Part shown: piece by piece, positions 8,641 through 18,991 of the stretch
How positions within the stretch are numbered: the first letter of the stretch is position 1
Layout: every line of letters begins with the position of its first letter
Assembly: GCA_021782365.1 (NCBI GenBank)
Contig: JAJXVB010000014.1
Coordinates: forward strand, 1 to 43,589
Direction: 5' to 3'
Length of the DNA stretch: 43,589 nt
DNA from: Pseudomonadota bacterium
GTDB lineage: Bacteria > Pseudomonadota > Gammaproteobacteria > Burkholderiales > Gallionellaceae
Position numbers and translations under genes: made by a program
Notes under the pieces: generated by a model
Told to the model about the DNA's origin: nothing
The model's input: only the letters and a program-made list of their open reading frames with translations
Database searches by the model: none

Positions 8641-10542
8641 TCAGACTTCCTGCGCGGGCTGGGTGGGTGTGACCGCAGGTGCTGAAGGCGTCTCGTCCTT
8701 TGGCGGCTTGGGCGCCTGTGTTGCCTGGCTGGGCTTTGGAGGCCTTGGCGATTTACCCGCCATGATGTCCTCGATCTGCTCTGCGTCTATCGTTTCCCAT
8801 TCCAGAAGCGCGGCAGTCATCGCCTCAATCTTGTCGCGGTGCGTTTCGATCAGATTGCGTGCAAGCGCATACTGCTTGTCGATGATGTGACGTATCTCGG
8901 TATCGACCTTCTGCATGGTCGCCTCAGAGATGTTCTTGTGCGTCGTGACCGAGCGGCCCAGGAAAACCTCGCCCTCGTTCTCGCCATAAACCATGGGGCC
9001 AAGCGCATCGGACATGCCCCATTGCGTGACCATCTTGCGCGCCATGTCGGTTGCTCGCTCGAAGTCGTTGGACGCGCCCGTGGTCATCTGATGCATGAAG
9101 ACTTCCTCTGCGATGCGTCCGCCAAACAGCACCGCAATGGTGGACAGGATGCGCTCCTTGTCCATGCTGTACCTGTCCTCCGAAGGCAACTGCATGGTCA
9201 GGCCCAGCGCGCGTCCGCGCGGAATGATCGTGACCTTGTGAACGGGGTCCGTCTTGGGCATCAGTTTCGCGACCAGCGCATGGCCCGATTCGTGATAAGC
9301 CGTATTGCGGCGCTCTTCCTCCGGCATCACCATGGAACGGCGTTCAGCACCCATGAAGATCTTGTCCTTAGCCGCCTCAAAGTCGTCCATTTCGACAAAA
9401 CGCTTGGCGCGGCGTGCAGCAAAAAGGGCTGCCTCGTTGACCAGGTTCGCGAGATCTGCGCCCGACATGCCTGGCGTTCCGCGCGCCAGTATGCTCGCGT
9501 CGACATCTGGAGAACAGGGCACTTTGCGCATGTGCACAGCCAGGATCTGTTCGCGGCCGCGGATGTCCGGCAAAGGAACCACCACCTGGCGATCGAAGCG
9601 GCCGGGGCGCAGCAGCGCAGCATCCAGCACATCAGGCCTGTTGGTCGCGGCGATCACGATCACGCCGGAGGCACCCTCGAAACCGTCCATCTCGACCAGC
9701 AAGGCATTCAGGGTCTGCTCGCGCTCATCGTTGCCACCGCCAAGTCCTGCGCCGCGCTGGCGACCCACAGCGTCTATCTCGTCGATGAAGATGATGCAGG
9801 GAGACTGCTTCTTCGCCTGTTCAAACATGTCGCGCACGCGCGCCGCACCCACGCCCACGAACATCTCGACGAAATCTGAACCGGAGATCGAGAAGAAAGG
9901 CACCTTCGCTTCTCCCGCGATCGCCTTTGCGAGCAGGGTCTTGCCGGTTCCGGGGCTGCCCACCATCAGAACGCCACGGGGTATGCGCCCGCCCAGATTC
10001 TGGAATTTGGTCGGATCCCTCAAGAAATCCACGAGCTCCGAGACTTCTTCCTTCGCCTCATCGCAGCCCGCGACATCTGCAAAGGTCACGCGCTCCTTCG
10101 CCTCATCCAGCATGCGGGCGCGCGACTTCCCGAAAGAAAAAGCGCCGCCCTTGCCGCCGCCCTGCATCTGGCGCATGAAGAAAACCCAGACCGCGATCAG
10201 CAAGATCATCGGGAACCATGAGACGAATACGCTCATCAGGAAGGACTGTTCCTCTTCCGGCTTGGCTTCCACGTTGACGCCGTTCTTGAGCAGGTCCGAG
10301 ACCATCCATAGATCGCTGGGCGCATAGGTGGTGATATGCTTGCCCTCGGTCGTCGTAGCATTCAGCGTGCGGCCTTCGATGACCACCTTGGCTATCTCGC
10401 CCTTCTTGACCTCGTCCAGGAACTGGGAATAGCCCAGATGAGACTGGGAAGTCATCTGCTGGCGTGAATTGAACTGGTTGAACACGGTCATCAGGACCAG
10501 TGCTACGACCAGCCAGATTGCAATACTCTTAAAATTGTTCAC
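8641..10542 (-). CDS. ftsH: ATP-dependent zinc metalloprotease FtsH
   Basis: A 633-residue inner-membrane AAA+ protease that degrades membrane proteins and short-lived regulators. Two membrane helices (about residues 5-22 and 105-125) flank a periplasmic domain. Cytoplasmic part: Walker [14 protein letters not shown], Walker [13 protein letters not shown], the second-region-of-homology segment [21 protein letters not shown], and the zinc-binding HESGH (HEXXH). The C-terminal tail is Pro- and Lys-rich (about residues 600-633). The start is a GTG at 10542 preceded by AAGGAA; there is no better ATG. It is downstream of rlmE on the same strand (57-bp gap), the common rlmE-ftsH-folP-glmM order. 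Confidence 0.98.
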   Translation of the reverse strand: MNNFKSIAIWLVVALVLMTVFNQFNSRQQMTSQSHLGYSQFLDEVKKGEIAKVVIEGRTLNATTTEGKHITTYAPSDLWMVSDLLKNGVNVEAKPEEEQSFLMSVFVSWFPMILLIAVWVFFMRQMQGGGKGGAFSFGKSRARMLDEAKERVTFADVAGCDEAKEEVSELVDFLRDPTKFQNLGGRIPRGVLMVGSPGTGKTLLAKAIAGEAKVPFFSISGSDFVEMFVGVGAARVRDMFEQAKKQSPCIIFIDEIDAVGRQRGAGLGGGNDEREQTLNALLVEMDGFEGASGVIVIAATNRPDVLDAALLRPGRFDRQVVVPLPDIRGREQILAVHMRKVPCSPDVDASILARGTPGMSGADLANLVNEAALFAARRAKRFVEMDDFEAAKDKIFMGAERRSMVMPEEERRNTAYHESGHALVAKLMPKTDPVHKVTIIPRGRALGLTMQLPSEDRYSMDKERILSTIAVLFGGRIAEEVFMHQMTTGASNDFERATDMARKMVTQWGMSDALGPMVYGENEGEVFLGRSVTTHKNISEATMQKVDTEIRHIIDKQYALARNLIETHRDKIEAMTAALLEWETIDAEQIEDIMAGKSPRPPKPSQATQAPKPPKDETPSAPAVTPTQPAQEV

Positions 10543-10599
10543 GAGATAATTCCTTAATATGCACTGCCGAGGTATGTCATTAGACTATGTATCGACCGA

Positions 10600-11220
10600 T
10601 TACTCAAGCACTCCGGTACCCAAAAGATACACTTCGCTGCTGCGGTCTCTGGATGCTTTTGGCTTGCGGATAACCACCCTTGAAAAATGGTTCCGCATCG
10701 ATTTCACGTAAGCCTCGAATCCCGAACCCTGAAAAACCTTGACCAGAAAGCTTCCCTCCGGGCTCAAATGCTTCAAGGCAAATTCCATCGCAAGCTCTGC
10801 AAGATATATCGCACGATCCTGATCCAACTGCGCCACCCCGCTGAAATTGGGGGCCATATCCGAAATTACAAGTCCCACGGGTCTATTCTGCAGGCAAGAC
10901 TCGAGTTTTTGCAATACCTCTTCTTCGCGAAAATCGCCCTGTATGAACTCAACGAAACGCAAAGGTTCCATCGGAAGCAGATCGAGGGCGATGACCTTGC
11001 CTGATTCCCCGACGAGTTTTGCCGCCACCTGGCTCCATCCTCCCGGCGCAGCGCCGAGGTCCACGACCACTTGTCCAGACTTGAAAAGATGGTCTCTTTC
11101 ATCGATCTCCAGGAGCTTGTATACCGCACGCGAACGATACCCGTCTTTCTGCGCCTGCTGAACGAAGGGATCGCTCACATGTTCACGCATCCATTGTTTG
11201 CTGGTTTTGGAAGGCTTCAT
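10600..11220 (-). CDS. rlmE: 23S rRNA 2'-O-ribose methyltransferase RlmE
   Basis: A 206-residue SAM-dependent methyltransferase (RrmJ/FtsJ) that methylates the ribose of U2552 in the A-loop of 23S rRNA. The SAM-binding motif [15 protein letters not shown] (about residues 52-66), the acidic motif [12 protein letters not shown] with the catalytic Asp, and the later catalytic Lys in [13 protein letters not shown] are all visible; the upstream Lys in [11 protein letters not shown] completes the K-D-K-E tetrad pattern. It is divergent from yhbY across a 37-bp gap, the same pairing seen in E. coli (yhbY-rlmE-ftsH). Both act on the large ribosomal subunit. Confidence 0.97.
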   Translation of the reverse strand: MKPSKTSKQWMREHVSDPFVQQAQKDGYRSRAVYKLLEIDERDHLFKSGQVVVDLGAAPGGWSQVAAKLVGESGKVIALDLLPMEPLRFVEFIQGDFREEEVLQKLESCLQNRPVGLVISDMAPNFSGVAQLDQDRAIYLAELAMEFALKHLSPEGSFLVKVFQGSGFEAYVKSMRNHFSRVVIRKPKASRDRSSEVYLLGTGVLE

Positions 11221-11257
11221 CGTTTAGAATCGCAAACCGAATGTTATAGAGGAAATC

Positions 11258-11611
11258 ATGACCGCCCTGACCGTTTCTGAACGCCTTGCCTTGAAGGGCC
11301 GCGCTCATCAATTAAAACCCACCGTGATGATAGGCAATGCAGGCCTGACGGATTCCGTGCTGCAAGAAATCGAAAAGACCCTGAGGTTACACGAACTCAT
11401 CAAGATTCGCGTCATGGCCGAACGCCCGGAACGCGAGGCCATTTTAAGCGAGATCTGCACAAAACTGGAGGCCGAGCCTGTTCAGCATATCGGCAAGATA
11501 CTGGTGATCTTCAAGCCCAATCCCGAGACTCACAAGATCGAGATCCGCCAGATGCCCAGACACAAGGGCAAGAAGCCTCTGACCAAGAAACAGCTGGGCA
11601 ACCGGGGATAG
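11258..11611 (+). CDS. yhbY: Ribosome assembly RNA-binding protein YhbY
   Basis: A 117-residue CRS1/YhbY-domain (CRM) protein that associates with pre-50S particles. The domain core LKGRAHQLKPTVMIGNAGLT and the GxxG-like loop region are present, and the fold ends with the VFKP-like segment VIFKPNPET. A basic tail (HKGKKPLTKKQLGNRG) suits RNA binding. The ATG at 11258 follows GAGGAAA. It is divergent from rlmE and converges with greA, leaving six bases between the stops. Confidence 0.94.
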   Translation: MTALTVSERLALKGRAHQLKPTVMIGNAGLTDSVLQEIEKTLRLHELIKIRVMAERPEREAILSEICTKLEAEPVQHIGKILVIFKPNPETHKIEIRQMPRHKGKKPLTKKQLGNRG

Positions 11612-11617
11612 CCTCCG

Positions 11618-12094
11618 CTAGATGTAGCGCACCTCGACCACTTCATATTCCCGCACGCCGTGCGGGGCCTGAACCTCGGCAACATCGCCGCTGTATTTTC
11701 CGATCAGGGCTCGCGCAATCGGAGATCCGATCGATATCTTGCGCTCGCGGATGTCGGCCTCGTCTTCGCCCACGATCTGATAGGTCACGACATCGCCGCT
11801 CTTGACGTCTTCCAGTATCACGGTCGATCCGAACACGCATCTCCCGTCGGCATTGATCGTCTTAGGGTCGATGATCTGCGCGCTGCCCAGTTTACCTTCA
11901 AGCTCCATGATGCGCCCCTCGACAAACCCCTGCTTCTCCTTGGCTGCCTCATATTCGGCGTTCTCGGAAAGGTCTCCCTGAGCGCGCGCCTCTGAAATCG
12001 CGTTGATCACCGACGGCCGCTCTATCGTCTTCAGGCGATGCAACTCCTGGCGCAGCTTCTCTGCTCCGACCAGAGTCAATGGAATTTTACTCAT
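11618..12094 (-). CDS. greA: Transcription elongation factor GreA
   Basis: A 158-residue factor that enters the RNA polymerase secondary channel and stimulates cleavage of backtracked RNA. The N-terminal coiled coil carries the conserved tip [16 protein letters not shown] (about residues 40-55), with the acidic residues that coordinate the catalytic metal. The C-terminal FKBP-like domain includes the [14 protein letters not shown] segment. Normal length. It lies downstream of carB on the same strand, as in many proteobacteria (carA-carB-greA). The 100-bp gap between them holds a repeat-rich palindromic region. Confidence 0.97.
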   Translation of the reverse strand: MSKIPLTLVGAEKLRQELHRLKTIERPSVINAISEARAQGDLSENAEYEAAKEKQGFVEGRIMELEGKLGSAQIIDPKTINADGRCVFGSTVILEDVKSGDVVTYQIVGEDEADIRERKISIGSPIARALIGKYSGDVAEVQAPHGVREYEVVEVRYI

Positions 12095-12110
12095 ACTTGA
12101 ACTTTCATAT

Positions 12111-12209
12111 GTTAGTAGCTAGTGGCTGGTAGCCAGTTATGTTGTCCGCTTCGCGGGTTTAACCAGTCGGACGAAGCCCGACCTGCCGAATCAGCTACTC
12201 GCTAATAGC
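12111..12209. repeat. Palindromic TAGC-rich intergenic element, carB-greA
   Basis: The outer arms at 12111-12128 and 12192-12209 are complementary at 14 of 18 positions. Between them are smaller hairpins: CTGG/CCAG around 12126-12136, CCGC-TTC-GCGG at 12146-12156, and GTCGG/CCGAC at 12166-12182. The units are variants of GTAGCTAGT/CAGCTACTC. The right arm overlaps the last codons of carB (AISE and the stop). No clear T-run follows. It could be a small mobile or dispersed repeat, or a processing structure. Confidence 0.6.
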
Positions 12210-15200
12210 TGCTGTTCTTCGATGCTGGGACTGAACATCGTAAACCTGCAAGCCCTGCAGATGATGCATGCCTATGCAGGCCGCCCGCGCGCCGGCCAGC
12301 GTCGTGTAATAAGTCACGCGACCCTGCAAGGCGGCATGCCTTATCGAATAGGAATCGCGCATCGCAGCGGGCCTGCTGTCGACGGTATTGACGATCAGAT
12401 TGATCTCGCCATTCTTCAGCATGTCCACGATGTGCGGACGTCCTTCCGCAACCTTGTTCACGACGGAAACCTTGATGCCCGCATCACTGATCGCCGATGC
12501 GGTTCCGCGCGTCGCAAGAAGCGTGAAGCCCAGCGCCTCCAGAGAGCGCGCAACATCGACCGCTCCTTGCTTGTCCGCATCCCTCACGCTGATGAAGACC
12601 TTCCCTTCCCTCGGGAGTTTGACACTCGCCGCGAGCTGAGACTTGACGAAAGCCTCGGCGAAAGTCTCGCCCACCCCCATCACCTCCCCTGTGGATTTCA
12701 TTTCAGGGCCCAGTATGGTATCCACACCAGGGAACTTGATGAATGGGAAAACGGCTTCCTTCACTGAGTAATAGGCTGGCACCGCCTCTGCTGTGACACC
12801 CTGCTGTGCGAGCGTCTGCCCCGCCATGCAGCGTGCGGCAATCTTGGCAAGCGGCACACCCGTCGCCTTTGAGACGAAGGGCACGGTGCGGGATGCGCGG
12901 GGATTGACTTCCAATACATAGACCGTCTCGCCCTGAATCGCGAATTGCACGTTCATCAGCCCCACCACATTGAGCGCGCGCGCCATCAGGAAAGTCTGCC
13001 TGCGCAGCTCGTCCTGCATGGCCTTAGGCAGGCTGAAAGGCGGAAGTGAACAGGCGGAATCCCCTGAATGCACGCCCGCCTCCTCTATATGCTCCATGAT
13101 GCCGCCGATGATCACGTCCTTCCCGTCTGAAACGGCGTCCACGTCCACTTCGATCGCATCGTTCAAAAAACGGTCGAGCAATATCGGCATGCGCTCAGGA
13201 TAGGTCAGAGACATCGCTTCCGCATCGCGCATGTAGCGCTCGAGGTCGTTCTGCGCATGGATGATCTCCATCGCGCGTCCACCCAGCACATTGGATGGCC
13301 TCATCACCAGCGGATAGCCGATTTCCTGGGCACCAGCGATGCCTTCTGCCACATTGCTCGCAGTGCGGTTGGGAGGCTGCTTCAAGCCGAGCTCTGTCAG
13401 CATCCTCTTGAAGCGTTCGCGGTCTTCCGCGCAGTCTATCATGTCAGGCGTCGTGCCTATGATGGGCACGCCGTTCTTTTCAAGCCCGCGCGCAAGACCC
13501 AACGGTGTCTGCCCGCCATACTGCACGATCACCCCGGCAGGCTTTTCGACCGCGACCACCTCCAGCACGTCTTCGAGCGTCAGCGGCTCGAAATACAGGC
13601 GGTCGGATGTGTCGTAATCGGTGGATACCGTTTCCGGATTGCAGTTGACCATGATGGTTTCATAGCCGTCTTCGCGCATCGCCAGGGCGGCATGCACGCA
13701 GCAATAGTCGAATTCTATGCCCTGCCCGATGCGGTTGGGGCCTCCCCCCAGCACCATGATCTTCTTCTTGCCGGTAGGCAGCGCTTCGCATTCCTCCTCA
13801 TAGGTGGAATACATGTAGGCGGTGTCAGTCGAAAACTCGGCAGCACAGGTGTCCACACGCTTGTAAACAGGGCGCACGCCAAGACCATGGCGATAGGCGC
13901 GCAGCGTATCCACATCGGCACCCAGAAGGTGCGCTATCCTCGCATCCGAGAACCCGCTGCGCTTCAATTGACGCATTTCTGAAGCATCCACGCTTTGATG
14001 CGCGCGTCCCAAAAGCGTTGCCTCCATGCGAACCAGATCCGCTATCTGCGCCAGAAACCAGCGGTCTATCTTGCTGATGTTGAATACCTCGTCAACGCTC
14101 ATGCCAAGGCGGAACGCATCGGAAACAGCCCAGATGCGGGCAGGGCCTGGGTTGCCTAGCTCGGCCGCGATCTCCTCGAGACTCGAGAACTTGGCATCCA
14201 TCCCGTTCACTCCCACCTCGAGGCCGCGCAATGCCTTCTGGAAGGACTCCTGGAAAGTGCGCCCTATGGCCATCACTTCACCCACCGATTTCATCTGCGT
14301 GGTCAGGCGGTCGTTCGCCTGCGGGAATTTTTCAAATGCGAAGCGCGGTATCTTGGTCACCACGTAATCTATCGTGGGCTCAAAGGATGCGGGGGTGGCG
14401 CCTCCTGTGATGTCGTTCTGCAACTCGTCCAGCGTATAGCCAACCGCAAGCTTGGCGGCGACCTTCGCGATCGGGAAGCCTGTCGCCTTGGATGCCAGTG
14501 CGCTCGATCGCGATACACGGGGATTCATCTCGATCACCACCATGCGGCCATTATCCGGATTGATGGCGAACTGCACGTTGGAACCGCCCGTCTCAACACC
14601 GATTTCGCGCAGCACCGCAAGGGATGCGTCGCGCATGATCTGGAATTCCTTGTCTGTCAGGGTCTGCGCAGGCGCGACCGTGATCGAATCCCCCGTATGC
14701 ACGCCCATAGGGTCGAGGTTCTCGATCGAGCAGATGATGATGCAGTTGTCATTGCGATCGCGCACCACCTCCATCTCGTATTCTTTCCAACCGAGCAGCG
14801 ACTCCTCGATCAGCAGCTCGCGCGTCGGAGAAGCCTCCAGCCCCCCTTCGCAGATGGTCATGAATTCCTCTCGGTTGTAGGCGATGCCGCCTCCGCTGCC
14901 GCCCATCGTGAAGGAAGGCCGGATGATGGTCGGATAACCCATCACCTGCTGCACCTGCAAGGCTTCCTCCATGCTGTGCGCGATCGCGGAGCGCGCAGAT
15001 GAAAGGCCTATGCGCGTCATCGCCTGCTTGAATTTCTCGCGGTCTTCGGCCATGTCGATGGCGTCCCGCGATGCGCCTATCATCTCGACCCTGTACTTCT
15101 CGAGCACCCCGTGCTTTGCCAGGTCGAGCGCGCAATTCAATGCGGTCTGCCCGCCCATGGTGGGCAGGATCGCATCCGGCCTTTCCTTCGCGATGATCTT

Positions 15201-15425
15201 CTCGACGATCTGCCAGGTGATGGGTTCGATATAGGTCGCATCCGCCATGTCCGGATCGGTCATGATCGTGGCGGGATTCGAATTCACCAGCACCACGCGA
15301 TAGCCTTCCTCGCGCAACGCCTTGCAGGCCTGCGCGCCGGAATAGTCGAATTCGCATGCCTGCCCGATGACGATGGGGCCGGCGCCGATGATGAGTATGG
15401 ATTTCAGGTCAGTACGTTTTGGCAT
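12195..15425 (-). CDS. carB: Carbamoyl-phosphate synthase large subunit CarB
   Basis: A 1076-residue enzyme that makes carbamoyl phosphate from ammonia, bicarbonate and two ATP for arginine and pyrimidine synthesis. It shows the duplicated ATP-grasp layout: first half with [17 protein letters not shown] and the [18 protein letters not shown] signature; second half with [16 protein letters not shown] and [18 protein letters not shown]. The C-terminal MGS-like allosteric domain (from about residue 935) binds UMP and ornithine in relatives. Length matches the family. The C-terminal few residues (TAAISE) lie inside the palindromic element described separately and are probably not conserved. It is coupled to carA (14-bp gap) and followed by greA. 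Confidence 0.98.
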   Translation of the reverse strand: MPKRTDLKSILIIGAGPIVIGQACEFDYSGAQACKALREEGYRVVLVNSNPATIMTDPDMADATYIEPITWQIVEKIIAKERPDAILPTMGGQTALNCALDLAKHGVLEKYRVEMIGASRDAIDMAEDREKFKQAMTRIGLSSARSAIAHSMEEALQVQQVMGYPTIIRPSFTMGGSGGGIAYNREEFMTICEGGLEASPTRELLIEESLLGWKEYEMEVVRDRNDNCIIICSIENLDPMGVHTGDSITVAPAQTLTDKEFQIMRDASLAVLREIGVETGGSNVQFAINPDNGRMVVIEMNPRVSRSSALASKATGFPIAKVAAKLAVGYTLDELQNDITGGATPASFEPTIDYVVTKIPRFAFEKFPQANDRLTTQMKSVGEVMAIGRTFQESFQKALRGLEVGVNGMDAKFSSLEEIAAELGNPGPARIWAVSDAFRLGMSVDEVFNISKIDRWFLAQIADLVRMEATLLGRAHQSVDASEMRQLKRSGFSDARIAHLLGADVDTLRAYRHGLGVRPVYKRVDTCAAEFSTDTAYMYSTYEEECEALPTGKKKIMVLGGGPNRIGQGIEFDYCCVHAALAMREDGYETIMVNCNPETVSTDYDTSDRLYFEPLTLEDVLEVVAVEKPAGVIVQYGGQTPLGLARGLEKNGVPIIGTTPDMIDCAEDRERFKRMLTELGLKQPPNRTASNVAEGIAGAQEIGYPLVMRPSNVLGGRAMEIIHAQNDLERYMRDAEAMSLTYPERMPILLDRFLNDAIEVDVDAVSDGKDVIIGGIMEHIEEAGVHSGDSACSLPPFSLPKAMQDELRRQTFLMARALNVVGLMNVQFAIQGETVYVLEVNPRASRTVPFVSKATGVPLAKIAARCMAGQTLAQQGVTAEAVPAYYSVKEAVFPFIKFPGVDTILGPEMKSTGEVMGVGETFAEAFVKSQLAASVKLPREGKVFISVRDADKQGAVDVARSLEALGFTLLATRGTASAISDAGIKVSVVNKVAEGRPHIVDMLKNGEINLIVNTVDSRPAAMRDSYSIRHAALQGRVTYYTTLAGARAACIGMHHLQGLQVYDVQSQHRRTAAISE

Positions 15426-15439
15426 AGGACTGTAGCGTG

Positions 15440-16573
15440 CTACCGGCTACGTGCTCCTTTCATCTTTTCAACAAATTTATCGAACAAGCCGTCAACATCG
15501 TGCGGGCCGGGGCTCGCCTCGGGGTGCCCCTGGAAGCAGAATGCAGGCTTGTCTGCCAGTTCGAACCCCTGCAGCGTCCCGTCGAACAGCGAGACATGCG
15601 TTGCGCGCGCGTGCGCGGGCAATGTCAATGCATCCACCGCGAAGCCGTGATTCTGGCTCGTGATCATCACGCGACGGCTTTCCAGATCCTGCACGGGGTG
15701 GTTTGCGCCGCGATGGCCGAACTTCATCTTCACCGTCTTCGCACCCACGGCCAGTCCCATGATCTGATGGCCGAGGCAGATGCCGAAAAGCGGAATGTCC
15801 GTTGCCAATATCTCCTGGGTCGCCGAGATCGCGTAATCGCAGGGCTCCGGATCTCCAGGACCGTTCGAGAGGAATATTCCGTCAGGCTTCATTGCCAGCA
15901 CTTCCTTGGCGGGCGTCTTCGCCGGCACCACGGTGATCCTGCAGCCGCGCGATGCCAGCATGCGCAGGATGTTGCGCTTCACGCCAAAGTCGTAAGCCAC
16001 CACGTGAAATTCAGAAGCCTTTTGGGTTGCGTAGCCAGCGCCAAGATCCCACTCGGTTTCAAGCCACTCATAGGGCTTGTCGCAGCTCACCACCTGAGCC
16101 AGATCCATGCCGGCAAGCCCCGCAAAGCCGCGAGCGGCTTTCAGCGCCGCCTCCGCGTCTTCCCCGGTCGCGATGCAGCCGTTTTGCGAACCCTTCTCGC
16201 GCAATATGCGCGTCAGCTTGCGCGTGTCGATTCCGGCGATCGCCACCACATTGTTGACCTTGAGGTAATCCGAAAGAGGCTTTTGCCCGCGCCAGCTGCT
16301 CATCACAAGCGAATGATCGCGGATGATGAGGCCGCTTGCGAATACCTGGCGGGATTCGACATCCTCATCGTTTGTGCCGACATTGCCTATGTGAGGATAG
16401 GTCAGCGTGACGATCTGGCGACAATAGGAAGGGTCCGTAAGTATCTCCTGATAGCCCGTCATCGCGGTATTGAAGACCACCTCACCCACGCTGCTGCCGG
16501 CAGCGCCTATGGCAACGCCACGAAACACCGTCCCATCGGCTAGTACAAGAATGGCAGGATTCGTTTGCGTCAC
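15440..16573 (-). CDS. carA: Carbamoyl-phosphate synthase small subunit CarA
   Basis: A 377-residue glutaminase subunit that releases ammonia from glutamine and channels it to CarB. The N-terminal small-subunit domain ([25 protein letters not shown]) is followed by a class I amidotransferase with the nucleophile Cys in [11 protein letters not shown] and the His/Glu pair in [12 protein letters not shown] place the start at the GTG at 16573 (VTQTNPAIL), seven bases after GGGAG; the frame stays open for another 70 codons, but that part is not family-like and covers the promoter. carB follows after 14 bp. The C-terminal GARSR and stop fall in a short run of TAGC repeats. Confidence 0.96.
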   Translation of the reverse strand: MTQTNPAILVLADGTVFRGVAIGAAGSSVGEVVFNTAMTGYQEILTDPSYCRQIVTLTYPHIGNVGTNDEDVESRQVFASGLIIRDHSLVMSSWRGQKPLSDYLKVNNVVAIAGIDTRKLTRILREKGSQNGCIATGEDAEAALKAARGFAGLAGMDLAQVVSCDKPYEWLETEWDLGAGYATQKASEFHVVAYDFGVKRNILRMLASRGCRITVVPAKTPAKEVLAMKPDGIFLSNGPGDPEPCDYAISATQEILATDIPLFGICLGHQIMGLAVGAKTVKMKFGHRGANHPVQDLESRRVMITSQNHGFAVDALTLPAHARATHVSLFDGTLQGFELADKPAFCFQGHPEASPGPHDVDGLFDKFVEKMKGARSR

Positions 16574-16642
16574 CAGAGGCTCCCAAGATAGACATAAAGA
16601 AGCGGGAAGAACCGTGAGCTCAACCCGCAAAGATCGTTGCAC

Positions 16643-16671
16643 ATTATAGCGGATTAGGGAGACCTCATCAA
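16643..16671 (-). promoter_or_regulatory. Candidate carAB promoter
   Basis: On the minus strand TTGATG (16666-16671), a 17-nt spacer and a perfect TATAAT (16643-16648) lie about 70 nt upstream of the carA GTG. This fits sigma-70 well and supports the downstream carA start. No obvious ArgR box or attenuator was recognised in the leader. Confidence 0.6.
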
Positions 16672-16795
16672 ACCGAAAGCCGATTTCGATGAAGACATTG
16701 CGCCACGCTTGTGATAAGTTCCGCTTTGCGCAGACATGTGCACTGCGCCTGATGGCTTTAATATATTGGCTTTCATGACTCACCCGGACGGGAAC

Positions 16796-17296
16796 ATGAA
16801 CGAGATAGACGACATTGAGACCAGCCTTGCCGGCTTCATCAAGCAGCTGGAAGACTCGAAAAAACGCTTCCTGGAGCTTCGCAAGTGCTCCTTCTTCGAT
16901 CCCATTCCGAACGAATATCTTGAAGCCATCTCGAAGCTGGTCAGAATCCGCAGCTTTTCAGCGGGCGAGAAGCTGACCCGCGAGAAGGACCCGACCGACA
17001 CCTTCTACGTCGTGCTTTTAGGCGCAGCGACAGCCTATTGCAACCAGAAGAAAGTCGGAAGCATCGTCAGCGGCGAATGCATAGGAGAAGGCGCATTCTT
17101 CAATAACGACAAGATGTCCCGCTCCGCGACCGTCATCGCCGGTGAACACGTGGTCGCAGCAGAACTCGACAGGACCGGAATTGAGATCCTGAGAAGCGAC
17201 GTAAAACTGAAAGATTACATGGACAAGGCGCTGTTGATCGCGCTCTTCAAGAAACTGCAGGACGCAAACCAGAGGATACAACTACTGCAGGACTGA
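16796..17296 (+). CDS. Stand-alone cyclic nucleotide-binding domain protein
   Basis: About 166 residues from the ATG at 16796 (earlier in-frame starts exist at 16775 and 16736). Only one recognisable domain is present, a CRP-type cyclic nucleotide-binding fold. The phosphate-binding cassette reads [21 protein letters not shown], keeping the Gly-Glu pair and the Arg before Ala that contact cyclic-nucleotide phosphate in true binders. There is no helix-turn-helix, so it is not a transcription factor by itself. A polar N-terminal helix ([23 protein letters not shown]) and a C-terminal helix ([16 protein letters not shown]) look able to form coiled coils, suggesting a partner-binding or oligomeric regulatory subunit. 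It is divergent from carA. The ligand is not known. Confidence 0.8.
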   Translation: MNEIDDIETSLAGFIKQLEDSKKRFLELRKCSFFDPIPNEYLEAISKLVRIRSFSAGEKLTREKDPTDTFYVVLLGAATAYCNQKKVGSIVSGECIGEGAFFNNDKMSRSATVIAGEHVVAAELDRTGIEILRSDVKLKDYMDKALLIALFKKLQDANQRIQLLQD

Positions 17297-17320
17297 AAAA
17301 GGGCGCATCGCGCCCTTTTT
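17296..17320. terminator. Bidirectional intrinsic terminator
   Basis: A perfect 11-bp stem (AAAAAGGGCGC / GCGCCCTTTTT) with a 3-nt loop sits between two convergent genes, the cyclic-nucleotide-binding protein and the PsiF-like protein. It has a T5 run on either strand and should stop transcription both ways. Its first A is the last base of the upstream stop codon. Confidence 0.93.
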
Positions 17321-17332
17321 CAACCAAAGGCA

Positions 17333-17647
17333 TTACTTCTTCAGGCAGTCTTTCATGAATGCCTTGCGCTCATCCCCTTTAAGCCCCTTGGTCTTCGCAT
17401 CCGCATTGCAGGTCTTCATCTTGTCCTGCTGCTTTGCCGGTGCCGCCGCAGATTTTTCCTTGGCATCGGACTTCAGCACATAATCCTTCTTAAGGCACTT
17501 GCTCATGAAGGCGCGCCTCTCCTCGCCCTTCATTCCCTTGGCCTCGACATTGCAGCCCTTCATCTTCTCCTGCTGAGACCCAGCGATCGCAGGCGCTGAT
17601 ATTGCGACAGAAATTCCCAAAAAAGCCAATGCAATCAATTTATTCAT
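17333..17647 (-). CDS. PsiF-repeat secreted protein
   Basis: A 104-residue exported protein. Residues 1-22 form a signal peptide (MNKLIALAFLGISVAISAPAIAG). The mature part holds two copies of the PsiF repeat: QQEKMKGCNVEAKGMKGEERRAFMSKCLKK and, after a Lys/Ala linker, a similar QQDKMKTCNADA to KAFMKDCLKK. Each copy has two cysteines spaced for a disulfide. PsiF was named from a phosphate-starvation-induced E. coli gene; its molecular role is unknown. I choose the ATG at 17647, which has GGAG seven bases before it, over the GTG at 17659. A good sigma-70 promoter lies upstream (17720-17747). No Pho box was recognised. Confidence 0.9.
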   Translation of the reverse strand: MNKLIALAFLGISVAISAPAIAGSQQEKMKGCNVEAKGMKGEERRAFMSKCLKKDYVLKSDAKEKSAAAPAKQQDKMKTCNADAKTKGLKGDERKAFMKDCLKK

Positions 17648-17719
17648 AAGTTTCTCCACAATTGAGTTGGTTTTATCCCCCAGGGTCGGGATGTTTCAGC
17701 CGCATGCCAAAACGCGTCC

Positions 17720-17747
17720 ATTATAGCCGGTTAGAACGACCTGTCAT
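17720..17747 (-). promoter_or_regulatory. Candidate promoter for PsiF-like gene
   Basis: On the minus strand ATGACA (5/6 of the -35 consensus, 17742-17747), 16 nt, and a perfect TATAAT (17720-17725). It implies a leader of about 65 nt. The remaining divergent gap to 17863 holds no clear signal for the TorT-like gene. Confidence 0.55.
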
Positions 17748-17863
17748 CGTCTTAGCAAAAATCCGTAAAATCCGCGTTGTATCCGCGCTGAAATATGGTT
17801 AATATCGCCTTGAGGCTATCGGAATGGCTGATACGGAATTCAAGAACAGCATGTTGGAACGAT

Positions 17864-18991
17864 ATGCCAATCAAGACATTACAGATCATCTCTAGCGCAT
17901 TGCTGCTTTATGCGTCATCAATCGCGTTCGGATTTGACCAGATACCGGTCAGCGTGATTTATTCCCCGCCTGAACGCCATAAAACGGCAGACGAGGCGCT
18001 GACCTCTGGTCATGTTCGCGAAGAAAATTTCCCGATGGCAGCACCCGCGAGCAAACCTTGGAGAATTGCATTCCTGTTTCCGCACATCAAGGATCCCTAC
18101 TGGGTCGGATGCGATTATGGTGTGATCAGCGAAGCAAAAAGGCTGGGCATATCGGTCGACATCTTGCCGTCAAACGGATACGACGACCTGGTCGGACAGA
18201 TGCGCAACATGGACCAGGCCATCGCGAAAAGATATGATGCGATCGTCATCTCGCCCATCAGCCAGACTGCAAACAATTCATCGATAGCCCGCGCGCGCGC
18301 TCACGGCATCCCCGTATTCGAGCTCGCCAACGACAGCACCAGCGACAAACTTAACATCAAGGTGACTTCATCGCTCAAGGGCATGGGAAGCGCCGCGATG
18401 CAATGGGTGATCAGGGATGCAAAAAAGCGCGGCCTGAAGTCCGTGAACGTCGCCCTGCTTCCAGGCCCGGCCGATGCGGGCTGGGTCAAGGGTGAAGTGG
18501 AAGGAAGCCGGGAGGCCGCCGATCACGCGCCCATCAAGGTCAACATCGTGAACATCCTTTATGGAGACAGCGATCTGGTCGAGCAATCCAGACTGGCCGC
18601 CAGGCTGCTCACAGAGCAGAGAAAAAAGCTCGACTACATTCTGGGCTGCACCGGCTGCGCCCCCGCGGCAGTCTTGCCGGTCAGGATGGCAGGGCTGGAA
18701 GGCAAGGTCAGGATCGTCGCGTTTGATCTGACGCGAGAAATCGCCGAGCAGATCCAGAAGGGATACATCAAGGCTGCGGCCGATACAAAAGGTGTAAGCC
18801 AGGCGCGCATAGTCACCGATGCCGCCGTGAATTACCTGGAGGGGAGAGGCCAAAAATTTCCGAGCACCATCCTGGTCAAGCTTGGCCTTCTGGATCAGGA
18901 AAACTTTGCCGATTACGATTTTGGAAGCTCCATTGCCCCGGCGCATTTTGATCCCGTCCTCTCCTTTGATCCTGGAGCGCACCCCAGATGA
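17864..18991 (+). CDS. TorT-like periplasmic substrate-binding protein
   Basis: About 375 residues from the ATG at 17864 (GGAAC just before it); an upstream in-frame ATG at 17795 lacks a signal-peptide-like beginning. Residues 1-22 (MPIKTLQIISSALLLYASSIAFG) are a signal peptide. The mature protein is a type I periplasmic binding fold resembling TorT, the periplasmic partner of the TorS trimethylamine-oxide sensor: note FPHIKDPYWVGCDYGV, LPGPADAGWVKGEVEGSREAA and YGDSDLVEQ, which parallel TorT positions. It overlaps the next gene by 4 bp (ATGA); that gene is a membrane diguanylate cyclase rather than a TorS-type kinase. I infer that it binds a small ligand and passes the signal to the cyclase's periplasmic domain. 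The ligand is unknown; no tor reductase genes are in the window. Confidence 0.85.
   Translation: MPIKTLQIISSALLLYASSIAFGFDQIPVSVIYSPPERHKTADEALTSGHVREENFPMAAPASKPWRIAFLFPHIKDPYWVGCDYGVISEAKRLGISVDILPSNGYDDLVGQMRNMDQAIAKRYDAIVISPISQTANNSSIARARAHGIPVFELANDSTSDKLNIKVTSSLKGMGSAAMQWVIRDAKKRGLKSVNVALLPGPADAGWVKGEVEGSREAADHAPIKVNIVNILYGDSDLVEQSRLAARLLTEQRKKLDYILGCTGCAPAAVLPVRMAGLEGKVRIVAFDLTREIAEQIQKGYIKAAADTKGVSQARIVTDAAVNYLEGRGQKFPSTILVKLGLLDQENFADYDFGSSIAPAHFDPVLSFDPGAHPR

Noticed and set aside
15437..16543. A 368-codon open frame on the plus strand opposite carA.
   Set aside because: It is fully antisense to a well-supported carA with all catalytic motifs; its protein is Arg/His-rich and has no recognisable domain. 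The same applies to the long frames opposite pilQ (25636-26781), ftsH (8839-9879) and carB.
16574..16783. An N-terminal extension of carA by 70 residues.
   Set aside because: It covers a good promoter (TTGATG, 17 nt, TATAAT) and does not resemble CarA; the GTG at 16573 has GGGAG in front.
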